A stretch of DNA of 64,000 bases. Source: Antennarius striatus (lineage: Eukaryota; Chordata; Actinopteri; Lophiiformes; Antennariidae). The position numbers were made by a program, and so were the translations under genes. This document shows, piece by piece, positions 35,201 through 46,855 of the stretch. The notes beneath the pieces are model-generated. The model ran no database searches. It was not told the DNA's origin and worked only from the letters and a program-made list of their open reading frames with translations. Every line of letters starts with the position of its first letter. The first letter of the stretch is position 1. The stretch lies in assembly GCF_040054535.1 (NCBI RefSeq), contig NC_090798.1, forward strand, positions 2,422,501-2,486,500, read 5' to 3'.

Positions 35201-38200
35201 TCAGTCTGTCTGAAACCCTTCCTGTCTGAGCCATAACTAAAAAAAAAACAGAATAAACTCTAAATATTTTTAGTTACATTTTTTCCAAAACATCAAACAA
35301 GCCTGGATGGGTGCTTTAATATTATTATTTTTCTTATTTTATGAAAAAAAATAATTAACTTAATGTCTTTCTAGAGAACAATTATACCACTACATCATAT
35401 CTTTAACAAGTCTTTGCCATCGCGTGTCTGAAAAGTGCATTTCACTATTTAACAAAAATTTACATGAGAACAACTTCTAACTTTTCTTCAGAGAAGAGTC
35501 CGGTTTCTCTTGGAAATTGCCCAGGTACACCAGGAATTATATATATCTGTTTAATTTTCATTAGCTTGGATCGATTGCTCTCCGATTAATAAACTAAAAG
35601 GCTCATATTGATCCAAACCCAGATACTGTCTATCTTAATAATAATTAAATCCAAAGGTAATACCTGGAACATTGATTATTGAAGCCTATTAATACCATTA
35701 CAACCCCCATAGAGCTTACCCTCTGGGGATCAGTAAGACAATCACCAACAGGAAGGGCTGAAGAATGAAGTCAGGAGAGCAAAAGGAATCAGGTTTGAGT
35801 GACGGATGGAGACGGACGGCCTGGAGAATGAAGAAAACCAGTTAACATGGTTTCACCAGTTTATTGCCTGAGATGTTTCCTGCCCAACACTGACTTGCAT
35901 TCATAATTAATGTTTGTTTCTCTGCCTCACGTCGGTAAACAAGGCCACCTTCTCTCCTCGGAAATGACTTCCTCTCTTGTAAAATGAAATACCCCCCCCC
36001 AATATCCCCAAATATGTTGAGGCAGAAGAACATAATGCTCCACTTTGTTTCAGAGGCCAGACTGAATTGTCTTTATCAGCGCCGTGGGGTTATCTGCCGG
36101 CGCAGGCTGTTTGTAGATCGTATCTTAGGTTAAAATGTTTATTAACCTTCATTAAAAGACAGAACTAACAAAAGGTTCCAGGATGAGGCCTAACTGATAA
36201 AGAGATAAAAGAAGTTTCATATTAAAGGCGAGCTAGCAGGTCCGCTAATGCCTCTATTTTAGTCTTTTGGCAGGAAGATAGAGGTGGCGCGATACTTAAT
36301 TCATCCCATGTGGGAAATTCTTTGTCTACATTTGACTCAAATTAGGGTTCAGTATTTTTCTTCAGGACATTTGAGCATCCAGACCAGAATCACTGACCTT
36401 TGGTTAAGCAGTGATGTCATGTAGGCTATGTATGATTAATAGAAATGCTGAAAATGGAACGGCAACAGTCAAGAATCTGTTCCTATTCATCCACGTCCAC
36501 AACCAAATAAATACAAAAACTCCTGATCTCAGCAATCCAAACTCCTTTTTCTGGTTCCACTTCAGAATATAGAACATTCCCTGTCGTCAATCCTCGCAAC
36601 AACTTCATTGAAAATGCCCCAAGATGTTTTTTACGTGAACCTGAAAACACTCTCGTGTCTCCACAGGCGACTGCTGGCTGCTGGCGGCCATCGCCTCGCT
36701 CACCCTCAACGACAACCTTCTCCACCGGGTGGTTCCTCACGGGCAGAGCTTCGGCCACGGATACTGCGGCATTTTTCACTTCCAGGTGACTTTTTTTTTT
36801 TCCCCTACATCCTGATTATTAATATGATGTAATATTAATATGAACACATCCCAGAATAGAAACAGAGCCAGTCGACTCGTCACGCACTCCGGCGGCTTTC
36901 CAGATGTAGTCGATGCGATCGCTGTAAATGTAGGAGCTGCATCTGAGTTTTAGGCTGTAATTTTCATGTTAAATAAATTTACTGCTGATTCTCATTGGGA
37001 TTGGTTGATGAACATTTTAGCTGCATTTCCATCCTACTGTGAAAAATTAAAAAAACTAATAGATAAAATTGTGCAGCAGCTCTTCCTGTGCTGTCATTTC
37101 CGGCCACATGCATCATCAATGTCACGCCTGTTTCCTTTAGAATAAAACAGACAGCATGAAAACCTATCTGATGTAAATAAACGGTACGTTTAATTTGACT
37201 TGTCTAAACCAGTTGTTTAAAATATTGCACCTTTGAGTCATTGGGTTATTTAGGTATATAATATCCCAGATAATTCCCTGATTAAACTTTTTCCTATCAT
37301 GACTGAGTCATCTGAGATAACCGGTTCCCTCATCCACACCCAAACTCCCTGCTAATAAACTTTACCTGGGAGGAGTCGAGTCACCGTAAAGCCGATTTAA
37401 ACACACCACCTCCCCATTCACTTTAAGAAAAGTCTCACTGGTGGCTTCTTTTATATCACTTCTGTTAATCTTACCTGTACTGTGATATTAGTGCCTATTT
37501 TGCCCATTTGCATGCTAAATGTATGTTAGCATGCAGCCTGGGGTACCTTTATAAACTAATAAGGACAAACCCAACGCTCTCAGGTGTCTGTTAAAGTGAA
37601 TTTAAAAAATGGATCCACCTCTTTATCCCGTAAATCCATCAAAGTCCCGGCCGTTTTCATCAATTTTTAATCTGTCCTGAAAATAGTTGTCGTTTGTGCA
37701 ACTGGCAGTGTTTCTATATTTGTTTCTCCCTTTGCCTTTTTTATTTTTTTTTAAATGTTTCATCATTAAGGTGTTTTTGAAGTTGTTAAACACGTGAATC
37801 TGCCCTTATTTGCAGTGACATTACTTCTATATTTAATCTGTCTCAACAAAATATCCAGTGAATACAGACTTGTCGGTGTACGATTTGACATTTACTTCCT
37901 ACTTTTTCCCAAAGCAGCATAAGAATCCAATTGATCTGTTCTTTTAATTGACCTTTTTCAAGTTATTTATGTCTTATTTCACAGGTCTCCAATATCTCAG
38001 TCTCCTTTGTCAGCATGCATCTAAAGCTGACTCGGCTGCTCCTTTGTGAGTCCACAGACTGTCATCCTGCCAAGAGTTGAGACAAAAACTGAATGGAACA
38101 CTGCAGCAGGGAATGGGTGGATGGGTGGGGGGGGGGTCTTTAACACTAAAAACAGGCTTGACATGCATCGGAAGCGAGCGACAGTGTAGACACAGATGCA

Positions 38201-41200
38201 TTTGAATGCGTTCCAATTCCCGATCGCTTCCGCTCAGCCTGGCTGCTGTCAGCTGCCAACAGTTTCACAAGCTGTTGGCTCTCAGAGATGTAGGTTAGAC
38301 CCCGGCGCAGCAGCAGGGAAATCCATCCGCCTCGGAATCTAATCCCCACGTTGGTCTTTTTTTTTTTTTTTTTTTTTCCTTTAGGGAGGATTCTGAAACG
38401 CTTCAGCTGCAGCGGCCGCTGGCGTGCTGACTCATTAGATATGGAGGCATGAATTCATAGCATCAGTCGCCCAGAGCTCCCATTAGCACATGTCTGCTGG
38501 GGGCTGGTGACTGCACTGCTGGATGCATACATACTGTAAATACACACATTTATGCTACAACGAGTGGAAATAATACTTTAATTTGCTCTGAAGGTTTTTT
38601 TTTAAACGCAGGCACAAAGGGTTTAAATACATGACGGCTTTCTGTTTGTTGTGTTGCCCCAGTTTCATCGTTTCCCTCGACGCTTTAATGGGATTTGGGT
38701 TCAGTTTGTCCTTTCTCATCGTCTTCATTTCTTGTTTCCACTCTTTGCTTTGCAGGGATCCCCCCCCCCCACACACACACACACCTTTTTTTATCAGCTG
38801 GGTTTCCTATAAGCCTCCGGATAAATAACCAAATGTAATTGTGAGGGCTGGTGGTGGGGGTCTTATTAAGAGGGATGGAGAGGAGGGAGTCTGCAGGCGA
38901 ACAAAAGAAGGAAGGATGAATTATGAACGAAGCAAATCTCAGTCAGAAACAAATGGAACCATTAACTGGGGCAGAATCTTTTATTACAGCACAGATTTCC
39001 AACGGGGGGGTGGCCTGGAAGTGTTTGTATAATGGCGTTTGTTTCCTCCGGCTTCAAGCCCGGGTATCTGCATGTCATGACACAGATGTGGTAAAGAGTG
39101 TATTTCTCCCCCCCCCCCGGCGGTGATGATGTTGTGTGTGTGTGTGTGTTGTCTTCAGTCTGCCGTGTTGTCACACAGCTCCACCCCAGAGGATTTTTTC
39201 ATCCCCTCCCACCCAGATTATTAGTTTGGTGTAGAAATGTTTTCATGACTTTATAACCACGTTGTGTTCACAGTAAATTACAGTATTTTCCACACCTATA
39301 TATGAAAACAGTTTTAAAATAGCCTTATAGTGCAGAAAATACCGTACAGTAAATATTGTGCTGTCATAAAATGACTAAGCTTATAAAACATCCATGGAAG
39401 AGGTCGGCATCTCCAAAAAAATTAACTCTTTTGTTCCCCCCCCCCCCCCAAAAAAAAAAAGTCTTGAAAAGTGAACCTTGGAAGCTTTATTGAACACGCT
39501 GACTGAACTGTGATGACACTCAGGTTTTCCATGTTCTGTGTTTAGTTTGGAACGACTGAAGAAACTCTTTGACTTCTTCTCTTTTTAACCCTTTTCTGAA
39601 GCGTTCGTCTGCTCTCTGCTGGATGTAGAGCGTCAGTGGAGGGAAACGACTCCCAGGACGTCCACCTTTCAATTTACTTTAGCTACTTGAATCTCCTCGG
39701 ATGTAAAATGTGGACACCCCCCGCCCCCCCCTCCAGGAACATAATTGTACTATGTGTGTTTTCTGCTTCCCGTCATGCAGTTCTGGCAGTTTGGCGAGTG
39801 GGTGGAGGTGGTGATCGACGACCGGCTGCCGGTGAAGGACGGGAAGCTGCTGTTCGTCCACTCGGCGGAGGGAACCGAGTTCTGGAGCGCTCTGCTGGAG
39901 AAGGCCTACGCCAAGTAGGAACCGTTTGAGATCTTAATGAATGTTTTGGAAGACGCAAAATGTCAAATGTAACGTGTAACGTTGAGCTGACGGAGAACAC
40001 GCTCTAAAGCATGTTTTTCTGCGTCCCATGCAGGTTGAACGGCTGCTACGAGGCTCTGTCCGGCGGCAGCACGTCGGAAGGTTTCGAGGACTTCACCGGC
40101 GGCGTGACTGAGATGTTCGAGCTGAGGAAGGCCCCCCCCGACCTCTACAGCATCATCAGCAGGGCGGTAGAGCGGGGCTCCCTGCTGGGATGCTCCATAG
40201 ACGTCAGTGCTGCCACTTTCACGCATTCTTTGATACGAGTTTATGGGAAATTAACACGCATGTGGGGTTTCGTTTTGTTTTTCTTCCTATAATGAGCCGT
40301 TTAGAGAAATATTTGAAAACAAACTAAAAAACTTTTATTCAGTTATTTACATCATGGCGGCGATAACATCTCTGATCGGTTTCTCGCCTGCGTGAGACGT
40401 TAAACATCGAGTTCCTCCAGACGTCAGGAGCTCTGACGTCGCCTCCCTCTCGTCCTCAGATCACGAGCACGCGAGACATGGAGGCCGTCACATTCAAGAA
40501 GCTGGTGAAGGGACACGCCTACTCCGTGACCGGCGTGGACGAGGTGAGCAGCGACCAATCAGACGCCTGCCTTTTTTATTTGGAATTGTCATAAAATATC
40601 CGAGTCGTTTCTGTGAGGAGTCACAGTCAGTAGTTCTCGCTTGGTTTTGATTATTTCATCTTTATTTTCTACTTTCAAATGGAAATTATCTTCTATAATT
40701 AGTTTATTTTATATATATATAAATCGATTTAAAAGGTCCTACAGCACAAATATTTCATTCTTCATTTGAAAAAATGTCGACGGAAACATTCAGTTTGTTG
40801 CGCGGCAACAAAGATCGATGTTCTGGGAGATTTTGTTCCAGAAACATTCATTCCTAATTTCATTCCCTGATGATGAATGAAGGCCGTTGGCAGACAGAAC
40901 TCTGCTGTTTGCGTTCCTGTTTGCATTATTGTTCCTCCATTTTATTCAAACTACAATTAATTTATAATCCTGAATTGTGGGGGGGGTTTTTTGTCCACCC
41001 TTAGGTGGTTTACAGAGGAAATCTGACAAAGCTGGTTCGCATCAGGAACCCGTGGGGGGAAGTGGAATGGACCGGAGCCTGGAGCGATAAGTAAGGTTCC
41101 GTTTCCCTGTCACTGCCCCTCAGATGTTAATATAAACATCATAACTGAGAAAACACACACACAGACACACACTCTTTTCCAGTTTCCTGTCAGTGATTGA

Positions 41201-42026
41201 CACCAGTAGACATTTTTGATGGATTTATGTTGAAATGTTGTCAGCATACAAATTATGACTTGGCTTCATGTCTTGTTACGGTTAACACCAGACGTTTGTC
41301 ACGCTTGTATAACGTCACGTCACAGAGAGCAGAAAATCTTTTAACGCTCGAAATCGGATTTAAAGCGTCCTCTTAGAATGTCAGCGTGAAGATTTAAAGA
41401 TTAAAAAAACCGCGATGTGTAGAAGTTTTAGCGTGTCCGTATGTTCATGTTAGGCTAAGGTTTCATGTGTCTCTGTGATTTAATAAACGTTTTCACAAAA
41501 TATCGTGCTGACATTGTCGTTTTTCTAAACGCACATCTATAATTCAATGCATCCTTTCGGGGCTTGGATGTAGAATCTGAAGCTAAAACAGACCAGAAAG
41601 CAGCTTTTAGACAAAACAGCTATCGTTTCCTTTTTAATTCCTCAGCTCCAGAGAGTGGGACAACATCGACCGCTCCGTCAGAAGTCGGCTACAGAACCGG
41701 AGCGAGGACGGAGAATTCTGGTGAGTCTTGTTCGGTTCGATGCGCCGACGTTCTCAGGGATGCTCCACTAGTTTATGTTTGAAATGTCAGGATTATATTT
41801 CACGTCCAGCTCCTGGAAACGTTTCTTGGATCGCTCCAACGCTTACACCTCTTTGTCTTTCTCAGGATGGCCTTCAACGACTTCCTGCGAGAGTTCAGCC
41901 GCCTGGAGCTCTGCAACCTGACGGCCGACGCCCTGCAGAACACCCAGATGAAGAAGTGGAGCTCGTCCCTCTATCAGGGGGAGTGGAGGAGAGGCAGCAC
42001 TGCCGGGGGCTGCAGGAACTACCCAG
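32276..42026 (+). CDS. capn1: capn1 exons 2-10: anchor helix and CysPc protease core
   Basis: The first coding exon gives the N-terminal anchor helix and the [11 protein letters not shown] lead into the protease. The core subdomain PC1 carries Cys111 and the block [19 protein letters not shown]2 carries His268 and Asn292 and the [17 protein letters not shown] loop. The region ends at about residue 385 with [14 protein letters not shown]. No catalytic or calcium-site position looks damaged. Introns 2, 3 and 4 are the largest in the coding part (about 1.5, 2.5 and 3.0 kb). They hold AT-rich DNA, homopolymers and microsatellites but no nested gene. Confidence 0.93.
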
Positions 42027-44995
42027 GTACGAGGTGACGTAGGGGTATATGTCGCTGTATTTCATTTGCTCTCTTCATTTTGGTGATTAATTCTTCAGGA
42101 AAGCGTTTCTCCTACCGCTCAAAAAATCCTTTTCAGGACCTCCCGATGGAGCGAGTTCGGTTCTTTCACTTTTGGAAGGTTTTAGGAGGATAAAAAAATG
42201 TTGAAGGAGTGAGGATTTAGATTACTGAAGGAATGTGAACTGGTGACTCCCATTTAAACAATAACTACACAAAGGTCAGCCAATTTTGGAAATCCTGAAC
42301 ACGAGCATGGGATTGACGAAATTCCAGTTTTTATTATAAGCTACAATTTAATTTTTTTTTCCGCACAAGAACGCCAATTTAATGCTTCGACGCTTCCTTC
42401 CAGCAACCTTTTGGCTCAACCCTCAGTTCAAACTGGTGCTGCAGCATCCGGACAACGCCAACCAATCCCCCGACTGCAGCTTCCTGGTCGGCCTCATGCA
42501 GAAGGACCGCAGGAAGAAACGGCGAGAGGGAAAAGACATGGAGACCATCGGGTTCGCCGTCTACGAGGTTTGGAAAACGTTTCATTACGACATGAGCAAA
42601 GCATCGTCATTCAGTTGTAACTCAGCCGGTGTAACTCAGATTCTTTTTTTTTTTCCTCAATGAATATTTTCCCCCCTCGCATATGCTACGCTAACTCCGC
42701 TAACTCCTGAAGCGATACTGTATGCCGATTATGGCGCGGTTACACAGACATGCATGAGATCGTTCCACATTGGTGGAAGGATGCAGAACTAAACTAGAAT
42801 TCAAGTAATTTTCGATTAAAATAAGCTGAGAAACAATTAGTTGCAGGGGAAAAAGCCGCTTCTTCGAACTTCTTCTTTTATTTCTGTGTTTTTGTGTCCT
42901 TCATTTCATCTCCTCTCTCTCTGTTCTTCACAGGTTCCACGGGAGGTATGTGTTTTTTACTTCTTTCATCTTTTCTGTCCTCCAAAAAAAATACCCTCCA
43001 AAATTTTTTTTTTTTTTAAATCATCAAAAGTGATTCGCATCAGAATTTAAAGTAGAAGAGTTTCCTCCCGTTTCCAGTTGGCGGGCAGTTCGGGTGTCCA
43101 CCTGAAGCGAGAGTTCTTCCTCACCCACGCCTCCAGCGCTCGCTCCGAGCTCTTCATCAACCTGAGGGAGGTCAGCTCGCGGTTGCGACTTCCCGCCGGG
43201 GAATACGTCATCGTCCCGTCCACCTTCGAGCCGCACAAAGAGGCCGATTTCGTCCTCAGGGTTTTCTCCGAGAAGCCGGCGGACTCCGAGTGAGTGACAA
43301 AGGTCAAAGGGTGGAGGTAGAGAAGGAGATTTTGGGAATTACCATGATGGCAAAAATAACACGTCATCTTTTCTTTGTCCGTTTCAGGGAGCTCGACGAT
43401 GATGTTGTGGCAAATCTACCCAAAGAGGTGCGAAAATGAAAGTGTCCAGCTAGAATTTTCAACACGTGATTGTTTGACGGTCCTGAATATATAAGCGCTT
43501 CGTTTTCAGACGTGGCTGGATGAGAGTCAGATCGACTCGGGCTTCAAGAGTCTCTTCCGACAGCTGGCCGGGCCGGTAAGCGAGAGGAAGATTCTCGATG
43601 AGACACGGACGTGACGGCGGCGTCAAATCGCTTGACCCTTCTGCTGTTTGTTTCCGACAGGACATGGAGATCAGCATCACGGAGCTGCAGACCATATTAA
43701 ACAGGATCATCAGTAAACGTGAGTGAGCGCCGCGGTGGGATCTGATCCGTGTGACCGCGATTAGAATGTTCCGCCTCACAGCGTTGCCTTCGCTCTCACG
43801 CTGACAGATAAAGACCTGAAGACGGACGGCTTTTCCAAGGAAGCGTGTCGCAGCATGGTCAACCTGATGGACGTATCCTGAAATGGTGCCTACGTTACCC
43901 ACAATGCATCACACTGCTTGGGTAAAAAAAAAAAATTGTTATGCCTGTAGAAACTAATATAGCCTCAGGACCCTGCTCTGCAAAGATCGGCTCTTTTTAT
44001 TTCACTTTTTAGACCAAAGCCTCAAGTGACATCATCTGAGGCATTATCTCAAACTTTAGCTGCATTTTTTCTTCTCTAAAATACTGCTGTTAGTGAATAT
44101 ATTCACACATCTGTAAAGAACAAGAAGTAGAATTTTCTACATTGATGACATACTGAGTATTTCACTCATTACTCTGATCCTGCGAGTTTCTTGACTCCTC
44201 GCCTCAGTCGGACGGGAGCGGGAAGCTCGGCCTGACAGAATTCCACATCCTTTGGGAAAAGATCAAGCGCTACCTGGTGAGAGTCGACAGCGCCGGTTTC
44301 GTGTTTGTGTCCGTTTTCATTCCTGTCTGTGTTTTTTTATTTTTGCTCTCCGCCTGTCAGACTGTATTCAGGGAGTTCGACTTGGACAAGTCGGGCAGCA
44401 TGAGTTCCTACGAGATGCGGATGGCCCTGGAATCCGCAGGTACTGTTTTCCTTTTCCCTTTTTGAGGCCGAGGAAAGAAAACTTCCTCTGTTAAATTTTT
44501 CCTGCTGGTTTAAACGTTTTTCTGACGCTTGGATTCTGCTTTACAAGCTTTTCGTTTGTCTTTGTCTCCTTCAGGTTTCAAACTGACCAACAACTTGTTC
44601 CAGCTGATCATCCTGCGCTACACCGAGGCCGACATGAGCGTCGACTTTGACAACTTTGTCACCTGTCTGGTCAGACTGGAGACGATGTACAGTGAGTCCC
44701 ATTAATGCAAACTTTCAGGAAACCTTTCCTTTAAAGGAAATGTTTTTATTTTTTGCTTTCAAAGCCCCTTGGTAAAATATAAATGCGTTATATTTCTGCA
44801 GAAACCTTTCAGACGTTGGACACGGACAATGACAAAATTATAAGCGTCAACTTCTTCCAGGTATGATCACATTTATTTGTCAGCGTTTTCTTTTTACCCA
44901 CAATTCCTGTGCATTAAGTGGGCCAGATGTGACTCAATCCTAATCCCGTGCTCTCTGTGGGTTCACAGTGGCTCACCCTGACCATGTTTGCCTAG
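32276..44995 (+). CDS. capn1: Calpain-1 catalytic (large) subunit, complete, 21 coding exons
   Basis: Calcium-activated cytosolic cysteine protease that works as a dimer with the small subunit and makes limited cuts in cytoskeletal and signalling proteins. Exons: 32276-32530, 34056-34125, 36667-36785, 39781-39914, 40034-40202, 40460-40543, 41005-41090, 41646-41720, 41866-42026, 42404-42567, 42934-42945, 43078-43289, 43388-43427, 43510-43575, 43661-43718, 43808-43872, 44208-44276, 44361-44439, 44575-44691, 44802-44860, 44969-44995. They join in frame to 706 residues (human about 714). Catalytic Cys111 (GDCWLLAA), His268 (KGHAYSVTG) and Asn292 (RNPWGEVEW) are all present. Similarity is higher to CAPN1 than to CAPN2/3, including the C-terminus WLTLTMFA. 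The ATG at 32276 has A at -3 and G at +4. Teleosts often have capn1 duplicates and I cannot assign a or b. Confidence 0.97.
34807..34820 (+). promoter_or_regulatory. CTCF-like site in capn1 intron 3
   Basis: CCAGTAGAGGGCAG fits every position of the CTCF core consensus CCASYAGRKGGCRS. It lies in non-repetitive intronic sequence. Occupancy is unknown. Confidence 0.4.
36786..39780 (+). other. capn1: capn1 intron 4
   Basis: A 3-kb intron with homopolymer and dinucleotide runs: poly-T at 38357-38377, C10 next to a CA run near 38761-38783, TG at 39133-39149, and poly-C then poly-A near 39437-39461. I see no nested gene. The short ORFs here are chance. Confidence 0.75.
42404..43289 (+). CDS. capn1: capn1 exons 11-13: C2-like (CBSW/C2L) domain with 12-nt microexon
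   Basis: These exons encode the C2-like beta-sandwich that links protease and EF-hand parts: [21 protein letters not shown] and the [14 protein letters not shown] strand. Exon 12 (42934-42945) is only 12 bases and encodes VPRE between CACAG and GTATGT. The corresponding exon in other vertebrate calpain genes is equally short. A loss of this exon would keep the frame but remove four residues from the linker strand. Confidence 0.92.
43388..44995 (+). CDS. capn1: capn1 exons 14-22: penta-EF-hand domain
   Basis: The C-terminal PEF domain binds calcium and pairs with the calpain small subunit through the fifth EF-hand. Canonical loops are visible at residues 590-601 ([12 protein letters not shown]) and 620-631 ([12 protein letters not shown]). 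The last, degenerate hand around [12 protein letters not shown] (685-696) serves dimerisation. Exons are small (27-117 bases) with short introns. Intron 18 (44277-44360) is 84 bases and stop-free in frame. The stop codon TAG is at 44993-44995. Confidence 0.92.
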
Positions 44996-46145
44996 AGATG
45001 AGTTGGGTCGTCTGTTAGCAGCTCCAGGCCCACTGTGTCGTTTTGGAAAGTGCCTTTTTCTGGTCCAGTTCTTCCTCACCGCGCCGCCGCCGCCGCCAAA
45101 AGACTGTAAATTTCATCTTTATAGTGCCTCTATTGGAAACATGTGCCAATCATTTATTACCCCCAACCCCATCCGGACAGCAGGAGGAACCCTCTGTTGT
45201 AGCCCGACAAACCCAGATTTAGTTTTTAATGGGGTTTTCATGAAGATTTTTGCTGTCAAGGGTTAATCTATACATCATAAGCACATTCTGGTTTACTATA
45301 TAGATTTCCGAAGCGAAAATTCTACTTTTTCCACATTTTTTTTTCGACAAGTCAGCTCATGGATAAGTGAGAGAATAATCATCTGACGAGACTTTGATGC
45401 ATTTGAGGACAACTGAAGAATCTGCAAAATGCTCTTAAGAGATTATTTTTCATAAAAATGTTTGAAGTCTGCCGTCAGGTTTTTACAGTCTCTGCTGGAT
45501 CAACGTGGGTGGAATTTGCCAACACACGTGTAAAAGCGTGTAAATTGTATCTCTGTTTGGCGTTTTCGCGGTGACGTTGCCAGGTTTGATGCTTTTTTTA
45601 CGCTTGCATCCCGTGCCAAATTTTTGCTTTTTCGCCTCAGCGCCAAATGTCCTCACATAAAACTTCACCGGGACCTTCACGCATTAGATCTAATACTGCT
45701 CATCTTCAATACAAACCAGTTTGCTCTAGTGCATGGCACATGTAAAGAAATGCTCTTATATATGTTTGGAAGTGGTTTAAAAAGGGACGAATACACCTTT
45801 AATTGTGCCGTTCAAAGGGAACAAGAACACTTCTAGTTCTTTAGTTGAAGGTAAATAATTGTGTAACTTGGATATGTCGTTTGCATGCTGTGTGAAATGT
45901 GATATCTGCCTGATTTCTGTACTGCCTGGGGAGCAACTGTTTTATTTGAAGAGTGTTAATTCATTTTTGTGGAGGAGGAAAAAAAAAAAAAAGACTTGAA
46001 AGTACAGTAAGTATGGTGCATCTACATGTAACGTTAACCCGAGTTTAAAACACCGTATTTTAATGTTCTGCTAAAGGTTTTGCTCAATTTTGTAAGAATT
46101 TAATGTGAAGCATTAAAAAATAAATCAACTGCTAATCCCGTAAAT
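44996..46145 (+). other. capn1: capn1 3' UTR
   Basis: About 1.1 kb of AT-rich non-coding sequence follows the stop codon. ATTAAA (46112-46117) and AATAAA (46119-46124) lie side by side and are the best polyadenylation signals, which would put the transcript end near 46140. pnp converges from the other side, so the two 3' ends are about 0.5 kb apart. Confidence 0.55.
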
Positions 46146-46855
46146 ACACCATGCTCTGCAATGCCGAGTCTCATCTTCCATTTTTGTTGCACAATGTGTT
46201 TTATAACAGTATTTACACTCAAAATGTCACCAGTCCTTTTGGACTCAAATCGTTCAATATCTGTGTTTGCTGCGCAGCGTTTGTTTAAATCTTCCAGCGG
46301 CTCGTCCAAAATAAATAGTGATGGTTTCAAAATCTATTTCAGACCCAATTTAATTCAACATTATGTTTAAATCCAGACATAAAAATAAGCCCACACCCCT
46401 AAGAACAACACAAACATACAGCGTAATAAATAGTAACTTTAGTGACATGTTAAAAAAAAAGACAATAAAATACATAACATAACTAATGTACACATTTCAA
46501 CAACATATTAAGATCTTTACAGTGGATTTTTTTTTTTTTGCCAATTATTAAGTTAAATTGCAGACATTTCCACAAGCCGCACAAACATTTTAAGTTAGAA
46601 ACGATGCTTTTTTGGTAATTATATATATAAAAAAAACAACTCACAGGTGATTTATTTACCTGTATCTGGGAAAGAGGAATGCAAAACGTCAGCTGAGGCG
46701 TAGCAACATGGAAACAAAAGATTTTTGTGCATTTCTGTGTCAAAGATTCTCCCGACGACTACGACGATTTCATTTTTTTAACCTACAACTAAAAACCTCC
46801 TTCGGCACGATTTAGCGACTTTCAGTCTCTCTCAGTCAAAAAAAAAGGTTCCGAT
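46146..46855 (-). other. pnp: pnp 3' UTR and intergenic space to capn1
   Basis: AT-rich sequence after the pnp stop codon. A minus-strand AATAAA is present as TTTATT at 46651-46656, so the pnp 3' UTR is probably about 220 bases. The remainder separates two convergent genes and shows nothing else. Confidence 0.5.

Noticed and set aside
39773-40226. Minus-strand ORFs of 75 and 87 residues
   Set aside because: Antisense of GC-rich capn1 exons 5 and 6.
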